Positions 1 to 10,710 are shown, counted from the first letter of the stretch. The stretch: 53,513 bases of DNA from Spirosoma profusum (GCF_014699005.1 NZ_JACWZY010000040.1:1-53513); one strand, 5' to 3'. The notes: a model not told the origin generated them from the sequence alone. Numbers and translations are program-made.

Positions 1-3000
1 TTCTTCAATGCGGGTAGTTCAGCCTCCATCCTGAACTATGTCTCCATCGACCGCATGGGTGATACCTGGTCATTTGGTAAGGCCGTTGAGATAAATACGG
101 ATGGAGTTCGTATTGAGAAGTCTACAATAAGTAATAGCGAGGCAATAGGGATTCGTACTAATGCCAGTTCCTTGACGATTACTACGTCGAATGTTTTCGG
201 GAATTTAACAGGTATTTATAATAGTACCGGAAAGCCCACGCTTCAAAATAATAAAATTTACAGCAACACCGACTATGGAATAAATAACGGGGGTAGTGAA
301 ACCATTGATGCTCGAAACACATATTGGGGGTCGCCAACGGGGCCTTTGCATTCAACGCTCAACCCGAATGGCAAAGGGAACAAAGTATCCGATAGAGTGC
401 TGTTTACGCCGTGGGTTGATCAGGTAATCCAGGTAGACCAAACGATCAACTTCGCCGAAATTCCGAATAAGTACGTGGGCGATACGCTGGTTCTCACTGC
501 AACCGCCACTTCCGCGCTGCCGGTAAGCTTTTCGATGACTACGCAACCCGTTTCTAACGTAGCAGTACTCACCGGAAACAAGATTACCTTCCCTGGTGCG
601 GTTGGACAAGTAACGGTTACGGCTTACCAGGCTGGAAATGAATACTTCAAACCGGTGCAGTTGCAGCGAACGTTTACCGTTTCGAATCGGGACCAGAGCA
701 TTACTTTTAAAGCTATCCCTACCAAGACAGTCGGGGATGCACCATTTAGCCTGACAGCCACGTCCACGTCGGGTCTGCCGGTTAGCTTCATCGTGCTATC
801 GGGGCCGGCTACGTTGAACGGCAATACCCTTACCCTGACGGGGGCCGGAACAGTTGTTGTAGAAGCCCGACAACCCGGCAACGGGGTATATAACCCAGCG
901 TCTTCCCTTCAGCGCAGCTTTGTGGTTGTTCTACCTGTTCTTTCCATCACCAATCTTCCAACTAGCAGTTCGGAAGGGCAAACAGTAACCTTCAGAGTAG
1001 CAACCAATCCTGCTCCAACCAGTCCATTGACTGTTTTCCTACAATCCAGTAACCCCACACGTTTCCCCGTTCCGGCATCCGTCACGATTGCTGCGGGTGC
1101 TCTCTCCACGAATGTGTCGGTTACGCTGGCACAGGACAGCATTCCTGAGATTGACCTGGCCGTTACGATTACGGCAGGTGCTTCAAACTATAATCAGGCT
1201 ACGGGCACCATCCTAGTAAAAGATGACGATTTGCCTAATCTGGAGCTGGTAATTCTAGCGTCGAACATCTCCGAATCGGCGGGCGCAAACGCTACGCAAG
1301 CTATACTTCGACGAACGTCCAGTAGTTCAATCGCATTTACGGCCAATCTATCGGCTAACCTGCCCAATACGCTCGTGTTACCGAGCACCATTTCGTTGGC
1401 GGAAGGTGAAAACGAGAAAACATTTACCATTGGCGTAGTAGATAATTCGTTACTGGATGGCCAACGGTTAGTGAGGGTTACCACTTCTTTATTTGTGTCG
1501 TCGTGCGGTTGTAATGCTCCTACTACGTCGTCGGGTTCGGTTTCTGGAACAGTCATCGTAAACGATGATGATGGGCCATCTCTTTCGCTAACTGTAATCC
1601 CACAAACGTTACGTGAGGGATTGGCAAATGCAGGATCGCTACGTATCACTCGCAATGGAGCTACGACTAGCGCGCTGTCCGTAACGCTTACTTCGTCCGA
1701 TCTAACGGAGGCTACGCTACCCGCAACTGCTGTCATACCAGTCGGGCAAGCATCTATTGATGTCGCCATCACCACGCTCAATGATGGAATAACCGATGGG
1801 AATCAGAACGTCTATTTCACAGCGAGAACCGTTGGACTTGCTTCGGGATCGACGTTTGCGGTCGTTACGGATTTGAATAAGCCAGACCTACAAATCCCGC
1901 TGGTTCAGCTCAGTAGTACTAAAGTGCAGGCCGGTGCTACTGTTAGCTATCAGGTTTCGGTTAAAAATAGCGGTTATACTACCGCACCGAGCGGAATATT
2001 AGTCCGAGGGTATCTGTCAACAGACAACGTCATTGATGCATCGGATATCCAGCTTTCGGAAGACACCCTCAGCGAAGCCATTCCAGCCGGTCAGACAAAA
2101 ATACTCGCTAAGTCGGCGAAGGCTCCGATCAAACAGGGAGTGTTTAAATTGCTTTACTGGGCGAACCCGAACGAAACGCTGACGGAACTCCTGTTTACCA
2201 ACAACGTATCGGCACCGGTTAGCGTCACGATTGACCCGGCTTATACGGTCACGGCTGCGGTGGCTTCCCTGTATTTTCTGAAAAGTACTACTGTTCCCAT
2301 TACCGGTTCGGCGACAAAAACTGATGGGTCAACGGCGGCTAATGTACCGGTTGAAATATACGTCATAACGAACGGCATCAGACGAACGCTTTCCGACACG
2401 ACGGATGCCTCCGGGAATTTTTCGGTACCGTTTATACCGCTGCCGAGCGAAGCGGGTCACTACGTTGTCGGTGCCAGTTTCCCCGGCTTAAATCAAACAA
2501 CCGCACAGGATGGGTTCGATATTCTCGGGGTTCGAGTCAATGGGGGAAATAACGTACTATTTACTGCTACTCAAAACGAAATCCTAAGCGGGTACGTAAC
2601 GGTGGAAAACCTGAGCAGCAAGAGCCTCAGTAACTTTACCCTGGCGCCTGTTACGTTGCCCGGCGGGGCTACCGTCCAATTCGCGGTGTTGCCAAACGTA
2701 GCCGGTAATACGTCAGTTAATCTTGGGTACACGGTTAGCGGTACTGCGCTGACCAGTGGAAATAATTACGAGGAAGCCATTCTCCAGGCAAAATCAGACG
2801 AGGGGATTATCCAGAAAGTAACTACCTACTACTACTGCCAGGCTGCCCGTGCGTATATTGTTGCTGACGTAGCGCACATTCAGGCCAGTGTATCTCAGAG
2901 TTCGGGCGAGCGCCGGATCGACGTTAAGTTGATTAATAAAGGCAAAGCCGCGACGGGCGCTATTACCATCAATCTGCCTAACGTGAACTGGCTAACCAGC

Positions 3001-6000
3001 GTTACGTCCAAAACATTGACATCATTAGCGCCCGGCGATACGGCTGTCGTGGTGCTGAAATTTAGTGCCCTGAGTGAAGTTCCGGTTAACAATCCCATCA
3101 ATGGAACAATTGGGGTCAATGTAGTGAATGGAAACTCATTCTCCATTCCCTTTACTTTTAAGAAAGTTTCTGAAGCGACAGGAACCGCGCGGATTGTGGC
3201 GACCAATCAGTTCACGTATAACACAAATAATGGCAATGGGCCGAATGTAAAAGACGCGCTTGTTAAAATTACGAACTACTTCACCGGTGAACTGTACGCG
3301 CAGGGGTATACCACAGCAGAAGGGGTATTTCTAGGAGCAAATATTCCAGAAGGAAAACACCGCATTAAGGTCGAAAAAGACAAGCACCTACCCTACGAAG
3401 ATGTCCTGGAGATTAACCCAGGAGCCACAACAGAGTCCACCGTATTTCTAAATTATCAGGCCATAACCTTTAGCTGGAATGTGGTGCCCACAACTGTAGA
3501 GGATCAATATGAGACGGTTCTTGAGGCCACATTTGAGACCAATGTGCCGATACCGGTCGTGACGATCGAAATGCCCAATGAAATGCCTGAACTTTCGACC
3601 GGGCAATCGTATCAATTTATGGTCACACTCACCAACCACGGACTCATCACGGCCGAAGAAGTGACCTTAAATCTACCGACGACGGATAGTGAATACGAAT
3701 TCATAACCAATTATCTCCCAGGAGACCTTTTGGCGAAACAGAGCATTCAAATTCCGGTCGTGATGCGTAGGCGAAGCGGATTGCCGGGTGGCCGCGCTGC
3801 AGCCGCTAGTGGATCCTGTACAGATTTCACGGGTGTAGTATATAAGTATAAATGTAAAAACCTTGAATTACAACAACAGACTGGGATTCTATTTACATAT
3901 AAAGGCCGCGCTTGTTCTGGAGGGCCATGCTACAATTGCTATCCAATTGGCGGTGCAGCCGGAGAAGGAGGAATGATTTATCCGGCTCCGGTTAAGACAG
4001 GTAAGACCCGTTGTTTAAACTGTATCTCAGATATAGGGGAGGCAATAATAGGTTGTATTCCAGGTGCTGATATAGCCGCAATTCTCTTATGTTACAGTAA
4101 TGCATATCTAGATGGGGATGATGGTATGGATCAAGGAGTTGGATTAATGGTATGTGCAGCTGAAGGGGGAGCACAAATAGGTTATGGTAAGATTCTGGAG
4201 AAGCTACCTGAAAAAATTGCTAAAAAGCTACCTGGAGCACAACAAGTCTTTTGTGTATATGGTATAGCGAAAGCTATATATAAATGCAGTAAAGAAATAA
4301 GCAGTGGCGGAAGAGTGGCGGCAGGTGCACTACCCAATGCAGTTCTTAATGAAATTTCAGGTAATCTGCAGGTCGTGATAAATGGATACTCTGCACTGAG
4401 GAATTGGATGGGTGAGCTTTTTGGGGATTTGATAGAGAGAGAGTGTGGGCCAATTTTATATACTCTAGTCAATCACTACTTAGACAATCATGTGCCTATT
4501 CCTGCCAATGTTCAAAGTAACATTATCGAGCTAATGGCCGGATATGATATATCACCATCCGAACTCTCGGCCTTCTTTTCCCGCTGGAATACCTCCTTGG
4601 AAGCCAAGGCTAATAATGTCCTTGCCCCTAATGCTACTTATCCCAATATTATTAACTGGAATCAGGTTAAAAATTACGTGGATACCTTAATTCAGGCCCA
4701 CAATTATTCGGTTAATAGAGGGTTTAATACCATTGATGGGATGCATAAGGAGTCAATAAAGTCTCTCAATGAAATCATTGATGGTGAACAAAAGGGCGTT
4801 TGTGCATCGGTGACTGTTCAGTTCAACCAGCAACTGACCATGACCCGGGAAGCCTTTGAGGGAACTCTGGAAATCTTCAACGGCCACCCGACGGATGCCA
4901 TGAAGACTATTTCTGTCAACATCCAGATCACTGACGAAAATGGAACGTCCAGCAACGGCCTTTTTGAAATTCAGCCCCAAAATCCGGCAAATCCCGCAGA
5001 CATCAATGCACAGCAAAAAGGTTCGACCAAATTCCTGTTTATTCCGCGTGTAGATGCGGCACCACAGACGTCAAAGGTGTATAAATTCGGTGGTTCTGTA
5101 ACCTACTGGGACCCTTACGTGGAAGCTATGGTCACGATGCCGTTAACCCCAGTCCCCATAACGGTTAACCCCAGTCCAAACCTGATGCTCCACTATTTCA
5201 TAGAGCGGAATATTTTAGGAGACGATGCGCTTACGTCTCAGGAGGTAGAACCTTCGGTACCGGCTGAGTTAGCGGTCATGGTCGAAAACAAAGGGTACGG
5301 CCCCGCCCGCGATATGATCATCTCGTCGGCCCAGCCCAAGATTGTTGAAAATGATAAAGGGTTGTTAATCGATTTCAAATTGATTAGTTCTAATATACAG
5401 GGGCAACCGGTACAATTGGGGTTGACGAATATCAATTTCGGTACGATCGAGCCGTTAAGAACTAAAATTGGGCAGTGGTACTTTACAAGTTCGCTGCTTG
5501 GGAAATTTGTCAGTTACGACGCCAAGGTTGTCCACAAGAGTAGTTTTGGCAATAAAGACCTAAGCCTTGTACAGGGTGTTCAACTCCACGAGCTGACCAA
5601 AAGTATCCGGCTGTATGGCGAACTGGAAGATGGGATAACCGACTTCCTGGTCAATGATATTTTCGATGTCAATGACGTACCCGATATCATTTATTTCTCG
5701 CAGGGGAACCGAACCGCCAAAGTTAGTGCGGCTACCAGTGGCAGTTTTAGTGCCCCCGTATCAGGCCCGACGTTCACCAATACGTTAACGGTAACCCCAT
5801 CCGAAGCCGGATTCAATTACGTCAAGCTACCTGATCCTGGCAACAGGCTTTACGAACTGGTCAGTGTGACCCGTAGCGATGGTCAGATCATTCCGTTGAA
5901 TAATGCCTGGCTGACGTTTGTTACGTTGCCTGTACTCCGGTCGCCGGTTTATGAAAACAAATTCCATTTCGTAGACAACTTTGCCTCAACGGCATCGGCC

Positions 6001-8043
6001 ACCTACACCGTTGTGTGGAAGCCAAAGGATATGAATGTACCCAAAGTGGATAGCATCAGTGGCGCTCCGACTCAGGTATCGTCGACGCAGGTAAAAAATC
6101 TCAAGATTTACTTCAACAAACGAATCGATCCGGCCACCTTTACTTACGAAGATATGACACTCTCATTACAGGGTGGCCAAAATATCATGAGTTCGTCGGT
6201 TGTTATTACGCAGCTCGATTCGGCTTCCTTCAACATAGATCTTACGGCGATTACGACCGGAAGCGGCCAGTATGTATTTACGGCACAGGCAGCGAATGTT
6301 AAAGATGTGCAGGGCATTTCCGGAACGTCGGGCAAGCAGGTCAGTTGGTCACAATTTATCAGTCCGATAAGCTTTACTGGATTAAATGGCACCTACTGTA
6401 GCAATGCTACCTCGCAAACACTCGTTGGTGCTCCTGCCGGGGGAACCTTTAGCGGTCCTGGTATTTCAGGGAATATTTTTAATCCTGTCGTAGCAGGGGT
6501 AGGTTCCCATACGATTACGTATAGTAAAGATGGTCAGTCGTTCTTCCAAACAACAGTAGTAAATACCGTACCTAATGCAATCATCAGCCCCGCTTCTACA
6601 ACGCTGACCTGCGCCAAACCCACGGCCAGTCTGACCGCCGTTTCGTCAACGACTGGACTAAGCTATCATTGGCAGGGACCCAATAGTTTCACGGCTACGG
6701 GCGCCACCGCCACGATCAATACGACAGGCATATACTCCATGACAGCCGTGGCAGCTGGCGGTTGTGGTACTGTAGCTTCTACCACCGTCACATCGAATAC
6801 AGCGGGTCCCACAGCTACCCTGACCGTTAGTGGTACGTTGACGTGCGCTCAAACCAGCGTGACGCTTACCGCTGGAGGGGGTAGTAACTACCAGTTTGCC
6901 GGATCAGGCGTAGTCACTATGTCGGGCAATCAGGCGGTGGTGAACAGGGGAGGCACCTATTCCGTGACGGTGACAGGGGCTAATGGCTGCACGGCTAGCC
7001 AAACCACCACCGTCTTCGCCAGTACAGCAGCTACTGCGGTTAGTTTGACCGCCAGTGGACAATTAAGCTGCTCCACCACCAGTGTTAGGCTGACGGCTAC
7101 TGCCGGTTTCAATACTTACCTCTTTAGCCAAGGAGCGACCCAATCCACAGGACCATCCAGTAGTAGCGCTCTGGTCAATGCTATCGGCACCTATTCGGTA
7201 ACGGCCATTAATGCGGCAGGCTGTTCCTCAACGGCTACCGTGAATGTCACCTACCAGAACTGTCCGCCTACCATAGCGAATGCTATCAACCCTCAATCGG
7301 CAACTATAGGCCAGGCATTTTCGCTGAACATTCCGGCCAATACGTTTACCGATGCCGAAACGCCCAACAGTTTGACCCTATTCGTCAGTGGGGTGCCTGC
7401 GGGGCTAAGTTTCACAGCTCCAGCTACAATCTCGGGTACGCCCTCCACCACGGTAGGCTCGCCTTTCTCAGTGACGGTGAGTGCTACTGACCCAGGAGGA
7501 TTGACCGCCCGCACCAGTTTTAACCTAACCGTGAACCCGGCTGCCACCACGCCTAGTGGCTTCACGATTACGGGTGTCAATCTGATTAGTTGTTCGGCTG
7601 TCGCTTCCACTCAACGTAGGGTCGTATTCAATCCGGTGTATAGTGGTTTGACGGGTCAGCCTATCAGTTTCTCAGTGGTCAATGAACAATTAGTTACCAC
7701 TAATCCCGGCCCATATACGCTGAATTTGTACACGGATAATCCAGTGATACAACTGCGAGCGATTCAGCAAGGCAGCCCTCAAATAGCTAGCTATAGTTAC
7801 AACTGGTTAGGGGCTTGCACCAACAGCAACTGTACCCAGATGGTGACTGTTAAGGCTGGTCCTTGGAACGATCCGACAGTCTGGTCCTGCGGTCGAATAC
7901 CAGTCAATACGGATGTAGTAACCATCAGTCATGCGGTGAGCTTACCGGCCAGTTACCAGGGGCAAGCCTTACGGGTAATCTACAATACTACAGGGAGATT
8001 ATTGTTCAATACCGATAGTCGATTAAGACTGAATGGCAATTGA
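1..8043 (+). CDS. giant multidomain secreted adhesin-like protein, 5'-truncated by window edge
   Basis: The frame is open from base 1, so the gene starts outside the window and the ATG at 55 is internal. The visible 2,680 residues are a mosaic of extracellular beta modules. Parallel beta-helix-like repeats lie at nt 100-420 and Ig-like repeats at 420-930. Three Calx-beta-type units with DDD/DDG ends lie at about 937-1236, 1240-1575 and 1579-1880, and a CARDB-like unit at 1885-2240. More Ig/CARDB-like modules follow. SprB/PKD-like Cys-containing repeats are at about 6530-7260 and a putative cadherin/Ig (He_PIG-like) unit at 7265-7550. The last 65 residues carry the WNDPTVWSCGRIP motif common at the ends of Spirosoma surface proteins; its role as a secretion or anchoring signal is inferred. 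A Cys-rich hydrophobic stretch at nt 3810-4290 interrupts the beta modules. Probably exported and cell-surface; ligand unknown. Confidence 0.85.
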   Translation, partial: FFNAGSSASILNYVSIDRMGDTWSFGKAVEINTDGVRIEKSTISNSEAIGIRTNASSLTITTSNVFGNLTGIYNSTGKPTLQNNKIYSNTDYGINNGGSETIDARNTYWGSPTGPLHSTLNPNGKGNKVSDRVLFTPWVDQVIQVDQTINFAEIPNKYVGDTLVLTATATSALPVSFSMTTQPVSNVAVLTGNKITFPGAVGQVTVTAYQAGNEYFKPVQLQRTFTVSNRDQSITFKAIPTKTVGDAPFSLTATSTSGLPVSFIVLSGPATLNGNTLTLTGAGTVVVEARQPGNGVYNPASSLQRSFVVVLPVLSITNLPTSSSEGQTVTFRVATNPAPTSPLTVFLQSSNPTRFPVPASVTIAAGALSTNVSVTLAQDSIPEIDLAVTITAGASNYNQATGTILVKDDDLPNLELVILASNISESAGANATQAILRRTSSSSIAFTANLSANLPNTLVLPSTISLAEGENEKTFTIGVVDNSLLDGQRLVRVTTSLFVSSCGCNAPTTSSGSVSGTVIVNDDDGPSLSLTVIPQTLREGLANAGSLRITRNGATTSALSVTLTSSDLTEATLPATAVIPVGQASIDVAITTLNDGITDGNQNVYFTARTVGLASGSTFAVVTDLNKPDLQIPLVQLSSTKVQAGATVSYQVSVKNSGYTTAPSGILVRGYLSTDNVIDASDIQLSEDTLSEAIPAGQTKILAKSAKAPIKQGVFKLLYWANPNETLTELLFTNNVSAPVSVTIDPAYTVTAAVASLYFLKSTTVPITGSATKTDGSTAANVPVEIYVITNGIRRTLSDTTDASGNFSVPFIPLPSEAGHYVVGASFPGLNQTTAQDGFDILGVRVNGGNNVLFTATQNEILSGYVTVENLSSKSLSNFTLAPVTLPGGATVQFAVLPNVAGNTSVNLGYTVSGTALTSGNNYEEAILQAKSDEGIIQKVTTYYYCQAARAYIVADVAHIQASVSQSSGERRIDVKLINKGKAATGAITINLPNVNWLTSVTSKTLTSLAPGDTAVVVLKFSALSEVPVNNPINGTIGVNVVNGNSFSIPFTFKKVSEATGTARIVATNQFTYNTNNGNGPNVKDALVKITNYFTGELYAQGYTTAEGVFLGANIPEGKHRIKVEKDKHLPYEDVLEINPGATTESTVFLNYQAITFSWNVVPTTVEDQYETVLEATFETNVPIPVVTIEMPNEMPELSTGQSYQFMVTLTNHGLITAEEVTLNLPTTDSEYEFITNYLPGDLLAKQSIQIPVVMRRRSGLPGGRAAAASGSCTDFTGVVYKYKCKNLELQQQTGILFTYKGRACSGGPCYNCYPIGGAAGEGGMIYPAPVKTGKTRCLNCISDIGEAIIGCIPGADIAAILLCYSNAYLDGDDGMDQGVGLMVCAAEGGAQIGYGKILEKLPEKIAKKLPGAQQVFCVYGIAKAIYKCSKEISSGGRVAAGALPNAVLNEISGNLQVVINGYSALRNWMGELFGDLIERECGPILYTLVNHYLDNHVPIPANVQSNIIELMAGYDISPSELSAFFSRWNTSLEAKANNVLAPNATYPNIINWNQVKNYVDTLIQAHNYSVNRGFNTIDGMHKESIKSLNEIIDGEQKGVCASVTVQFNQQLTMTREAFEGTLEIFNGHPTDAMKTISVNIQITDENGTSSNGLFEIQPQNPANPADINAQQKGSTKFLFIPRVDAAPQTSKVYKFGGSVTYWDPYVEAMVTMPLTPVPITVNPSPNLMLHYFIERNILGDDALTSQEVEPSVPAELAVMVENKGYGPARDMIISSAQPKIVENDKGLLIDFKLISSNIQGQPVQLGLTNINFGTIEPLRTKIGQWYFTSSLLGKFVSYDAKVVHKSSFGNKDLSLVQGVQLHELTKSIRLYGELEDGITDFLVNDIFDVNDVPDIIYFSQGNRTAKVSAATSGSFSAPVSGPTFTNTLTVTPSEAGFNYVKLPDPGNRLYELVSVTRSDGQIIPLNNAWLTFVTLPVLRSPVYENKFHFVDNFASTASATYTVVWKPKDMNVPKVDSISGAPTQVSSTQVKNLKIYFNKRIDPATFTYEDMTLSLQGGQNIMSSSVVITQLDSASFNIDLTAITTGSGQYVFTAQAANVKDVQGISGTSGKQVSWSQFISPISFTGLNGTYCSNATSQTLVGAPAGGTFSGPGISGNIFNPVVAGVGSHTITYSKDGQSFFQTTVVNTVPNAIISPASTTLTCAKPTASLTAVSSTTGLSYHWQGPNSFTATGATATINTTGIYSMTAVAAGGCGTVASTTVTSNTAGPTATLTVSGTLTCAQTSVTLTAGGGSNYQFAGSGVVTMSGNQAVVNRGGTYSVTVTGANGCTASQTTTVFASTAATAVSLTASGQLSCSTTSVRLTATAGFNTYLFSQGATQSTGPSSSSALVNAIGTYSVTAINAAGCSSTATVNVTYQNCPPTIANAINPQSATIGQAFSLNIPANTFTDAETPNSLTLFVSGVPAGLSFTAPATISGTPSTTVGSPFSVTVSATDPGGLTARTSFNLTVNPAATTPSGFTITGVNLISCSAVASTQRRVVFNPVYSGLTGQPISFSVVNEQLVTTNPGPYTLNLYTDNPVIQLRAIQQGSPQIASYSYNWLGACTNSNCTQMVTVKAGPWNDPTVWSCGRIPVNTDVVTISHAVSLPASYQGQALRVIYNTTGRLLFNTDSRLRLNGN

Positions 8044-8129
8044 TAAAAGGCTGGGCTAATAAACAGCTTTCTACCTTTTGTTGTACAGTCTAGCGGTTAT
8101 AAAATACCACAAACAAACCATCCCCTATT

Positions 8130-8171
8130 AAAGTTAACCCGCTATTAGTCATTTATTAGCGGGTTAACTTT
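8130..8171 (+). terminator. rho-independent-type terminator of the adhesin gene
   Basis: A perfect 15-bp inverted repeat (AAAGTTAACCCGCTA at 8130-8144 and its complement at 8157-8171) with a 12-nt loop lies 87 bp after the stop codon. It is followed by the T-rich ATTTATT. It is the only strong hairpin before the convergent phnN remnant. Confidence 0.75.
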
Positions 8172-8250
8172 ATTTATTGTGGCTCTGCAGGGATTGTAAT
8201 GATTTTTCACCCGTTGCAGCGAAACCAGCCTATCGCAGGCTCCGATACAG

Positions 8251-8350
8251 TATTTCTTGTTTTAAAAACATATGGACGTTTTTCTGAACGGTTGCAGGGT
8301 AGGAGGGAAGTGGCTGAAAACAGGCTTTCTTGCGTCCAATAAATCCGTTC
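8251..8350 (+). repeat. dispersed intergenic repeat, copy 1
   Basis: About 100 bp starting at TATTTCTTGT and ending at ..AATAAATCCGTTC. It is matched at roughly 80% by eye at 14713-14811 in the same orientation. The best shared blocks are TGGAC.TTTTCTGAAC, AGGGAAGT.GC.GAAAAC and AGGCTTT.TTGCGT.CAATA. No reading frame is conserved between the copies. Nature unknown: it could be a MITE-like or regulatory repeat. Confidence 0.6.
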
Positions 8351-8435
8351 ATTTTAGTCGTTCTGAGTTTTGAACCTCTACACCGTTTATTTGGACGATT
8401 TTGGCGACGAGCATGGACTACGGAATCCCTATTAA

Positions 8436-8989
8436 TCAATCCCTGCCTTTCAGTAAAGCCATAAGTTTAGCTCCAGTCTCGGCTAAAGAAGAGTCATTAT
8501 TGAGCACATACAGGCGGGGATGCCCAACGGGTGGAAGTTGCTGGTTATGGGCGATGCGAGCCTCAATTTCCTGGACCGTTTCCCGACCTCGTTCCACTAA
8601 ACGTTGGCGTATAATATCCGAATTTACTTCTAGTAAGATGACCCGCATATCCGGATACCGCTGACTGGCTTGGGGTAAGTACTCTCGTGATCCGTTGATC
8701 ACGACATGCGCGCCTGCCTGCATCCATGCGTCAATTTCAACCCCAATTCCGTACGCATACTGGTGACTTTGCCAACTTAGGGCGAACAAACCCAGTTGCT
8801 GTCGTTGGTCAAACTCAGCTGCGTCAAAGCAATATGATTTTCTCCTGCTGCCTGGCTGGACCGAGTAATATAACGATGACTAAATAAAACGTTTTCTGAT
8901 CCCCTCAAGTGCTCACGAGCATACACCTGCAACGCATCTTTGCCCGAACCAGATGGACCAATTAGATAAAACAATGTGGCTGGACTCAT
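8436..8989 (-). pseudogene. phnN: ribose 1,5-bisphosphate phosphokinase PhnN, frameshifted
   Basis: PhnN makes PRPP from ribose 1,5-bisphosphate, usually in phosphonate-use pathways. The 5' part (from ATG 8989) encodes the P-loop LIGPSGSGKDAL and the ..RSSQAAGENHIALT region. The 3' part encodes ..LFALSWQSHQYAYGIGVEID and VINGSREYLP, as in intact PhnN proteins. The two halves lie in different frames and meet near 8803-8811, where reading AEFDQRQQLGLF in the second frame restores the family consensus. A one-base indel therefore breaks the gene, or the base call is wrong. A longer reading from a TTG at 9028 adds 13 residues without family support. No other phn genes are present, so any operon context has been lost. 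Family call is strong; pseudogene status is moderate. Confidence 0.8.
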
Positions 8990-9111
8990 AGAATGGTCGT
9001 GTGCAGGTGAGTTATTTATTCTGTTCAATGGCCTGCAAAATCGCTAACTCGACGCGCCAACTGTACCTCGTCAAGCAAAAGTGGACAAAAGGGGAAGAGA
9101 CAATTCAGTTA

Positions 9112-10710
9112 TTACTTAAAGATGAGTTTTCCATCAATTAAATCTAATTTCTGCTGACTCAATACATCTTCATAAAAATAGAGAGATTCGCCAAATGCAT
9201 CCCTGGTAGGTAATTTTCCTCTTATAAATTCCCATAAATCCGATTTCAAATTTTCTTCATTATCAGAATCTCTTTGGCTTAACTCTCTTAAGTTGAAAAT
9301 GGAAACACTTGGTGGATACGTACTTTGGGCCTCAAGGAATGAATTACATTGAATTTTTGTAAATCTTATTCTTCCGTGTACTGGCAGGTCGTGGCCGTGT
9401 TCTATCGCGCTATAAACTCCATAAAGATACGGTGTGTTTAGCCGATCATATAGGCTTATTATTATACTTAAACGGTGAAATCGCTTGTTCTCCTTAAAAT
9501 CAAACCGTAGACTGGCAGTATCATCTTGTATTATTTGAAAAAGACCAAAGTAAAAGACTTGCTTATGAGTGTACATAAATGACCTTCCATTCGGTCCAAT
9601 ATACATTATTCCATTGACAATTTCTTTGTGCTTAGCATCTAAATAATGATATTCGTAATAGCCAGCTATTCGCTTATTAGACTCTTCATTTATTTCAAAT
9701 GTGTACTGACTTGGATCAAGATCATCAATAGTTTGAACAAGGGTCTCCTTTATAGTATTAAAACTGTGGTTGTATAATACATGTTGGATAAATGGATGGA
9801 TTCTTGTGTCTTCATAAAATAACTTAAGCTTATTATTTTTTTCGCTCTCGTCGTGTTTACGTCGCTCCTCAAAGATTTCAATTACTTCCTTCTCAACAGC
9901 CTCTTCGCTTTCCATTGCTTGGAGAATAACTAGACCAGTACTTATATTTTCTGTGCCAAGTATAGTAGTTAAAAAACCTGTCCGAAATGCATGTTTGTCT
10001 TTTCTATCCAAAAAATAATTTGCGCGGATTGAAAAATATGTCTCAAATACATCATCTAATTCTGTCGACCTCGTAATAGCAGTTAAATTATTTTTCAAAT
10101 GTCTAAATTCGCCTTCCTGAGAATTATAAAATAGTGCTAATGTTCCATTCATTTTAAAATTACTAACATACCGCTTGTGATCATATATTTTATACAGACA
10201 TGTGCCTTTACTAGGTTGTTTTGAAAATGAAAAGGTAATGCTAATTATTTTAATATACATCTCTGTAACATTCCAAATGTAACCTATAAATACTGTTGGT
10301 TCTTTTGTAATTACTTTACGAGACTGATCATCTTCTACTTCTGATTCAGAAACATCAATATTTAGTAGCTTAATAAAATTTTGCAAATCATAATGATCCG
10401 AATAGTCATTTTTACACTCCTTTAAAATGTCATCTTTTTCAGACTGACTTAACTTACTTCTACCAACAGCATACCGTATATATAATGTAAATATATTATT
10501 CGCATGCATAATAGTGTAAGGGTATTCAGCTACTTTTTCAACAGAGAGTTTTCTTAAACGCGATAGTTCGCCTACATTTTTAATCCCTGCTCCTTCAGCC
10601 TGAAAGGCCACTTTGACATTTCGACAGTATTCTTCGCCTACTGCCATTAAAATTTTTCCTATCCGAAGTAAATAGCTTATGTCTGCCCCTGAACGCTTAC
10701 TACGTGTCAT
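9112..10710 (-). CDS. hypothetical protein, 532 aa, AT-rich accessory gene
   Basis: I do not recognise this family. The protein is soluble-looking, with no signal peptide or membrane segment. The N-terminal 100 residues are basic and helical (MTRSKRSGADISYLLRIG, then KNVGELSRLRKLSVEKVA), which could be a helix-turn-helix-like or helical-bundle part. A charged helix (EEAVEKEVIEIFEERRKHDESEKNNK) sits near residues 270-295. The C-terminal half is rich in aromatic beta-type sequence (MYIGPNGRSFMYTHKQVFYFGLFQI). Base composition is clearly more AT-rich than phnN upstream and than the desaturase gene downstream, which suggests transfer. It stands alone, with AT-rich DNA upstream. A regulatory or defence role is possible but nothing in the sequence proves it. 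Confidence 0.7.
   Translation of the reverse strand: MTRSKRSGADISYLLRIGKILMAVGEEYCRNVKVAFQAEGAGIKNVGELSRLRKLSVEKVAEYPYTIMHANNIFTLYIRYAVGRSKLSQSEKDDILKECKNDYSDHYDLQNFIKLLNIDVSESEVEDDQSRKVITKEPTVFIGYIWNVTEMYIKIISITFSFSKQPSKGTCLYKIYDHKRYVSNFKMNGTLALFYNSQEGEFRHLKNNLTAITRSTELDDVFETYFSIRANYFLDRKDKHAFRTGFLTTILGTENISTGLVILQAMESEEAVEKEVIEIFEERRKHDESEKNNKLKLFYEDTRIHPFIQHVLYNHSFNTIKETLVQTIDDLDPSQYTFEINEESNKRIAGYYEYHYLDAKHKEIVNGIMYIGPNGRSFMYTHKQVFYFGLFQIIQDDTASLRFDFKENKRFHRLSIIISLYDRLNTPYLYGVYSAIEHGHDLPVHGRIRFTKIQCNSFLEAQSTYPPSVSIFNLRELSQRDSDNEENLKSDLWEFIRGKLPTRDAFGESLYFYEDVLSQQKLDLIDGKLIFK

Noticed and set aside
8401..8664. Plus-strand 87-codon frame
   Set aside because: Shadow of phnN; no coding signal of its own.
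9029..9090. Minus-strand trace DEVQLARRVSDFAGH ending next to phnN
   Set aside because: Could be the tail of a lost neighbour gene, but 15 residues are too few to name.
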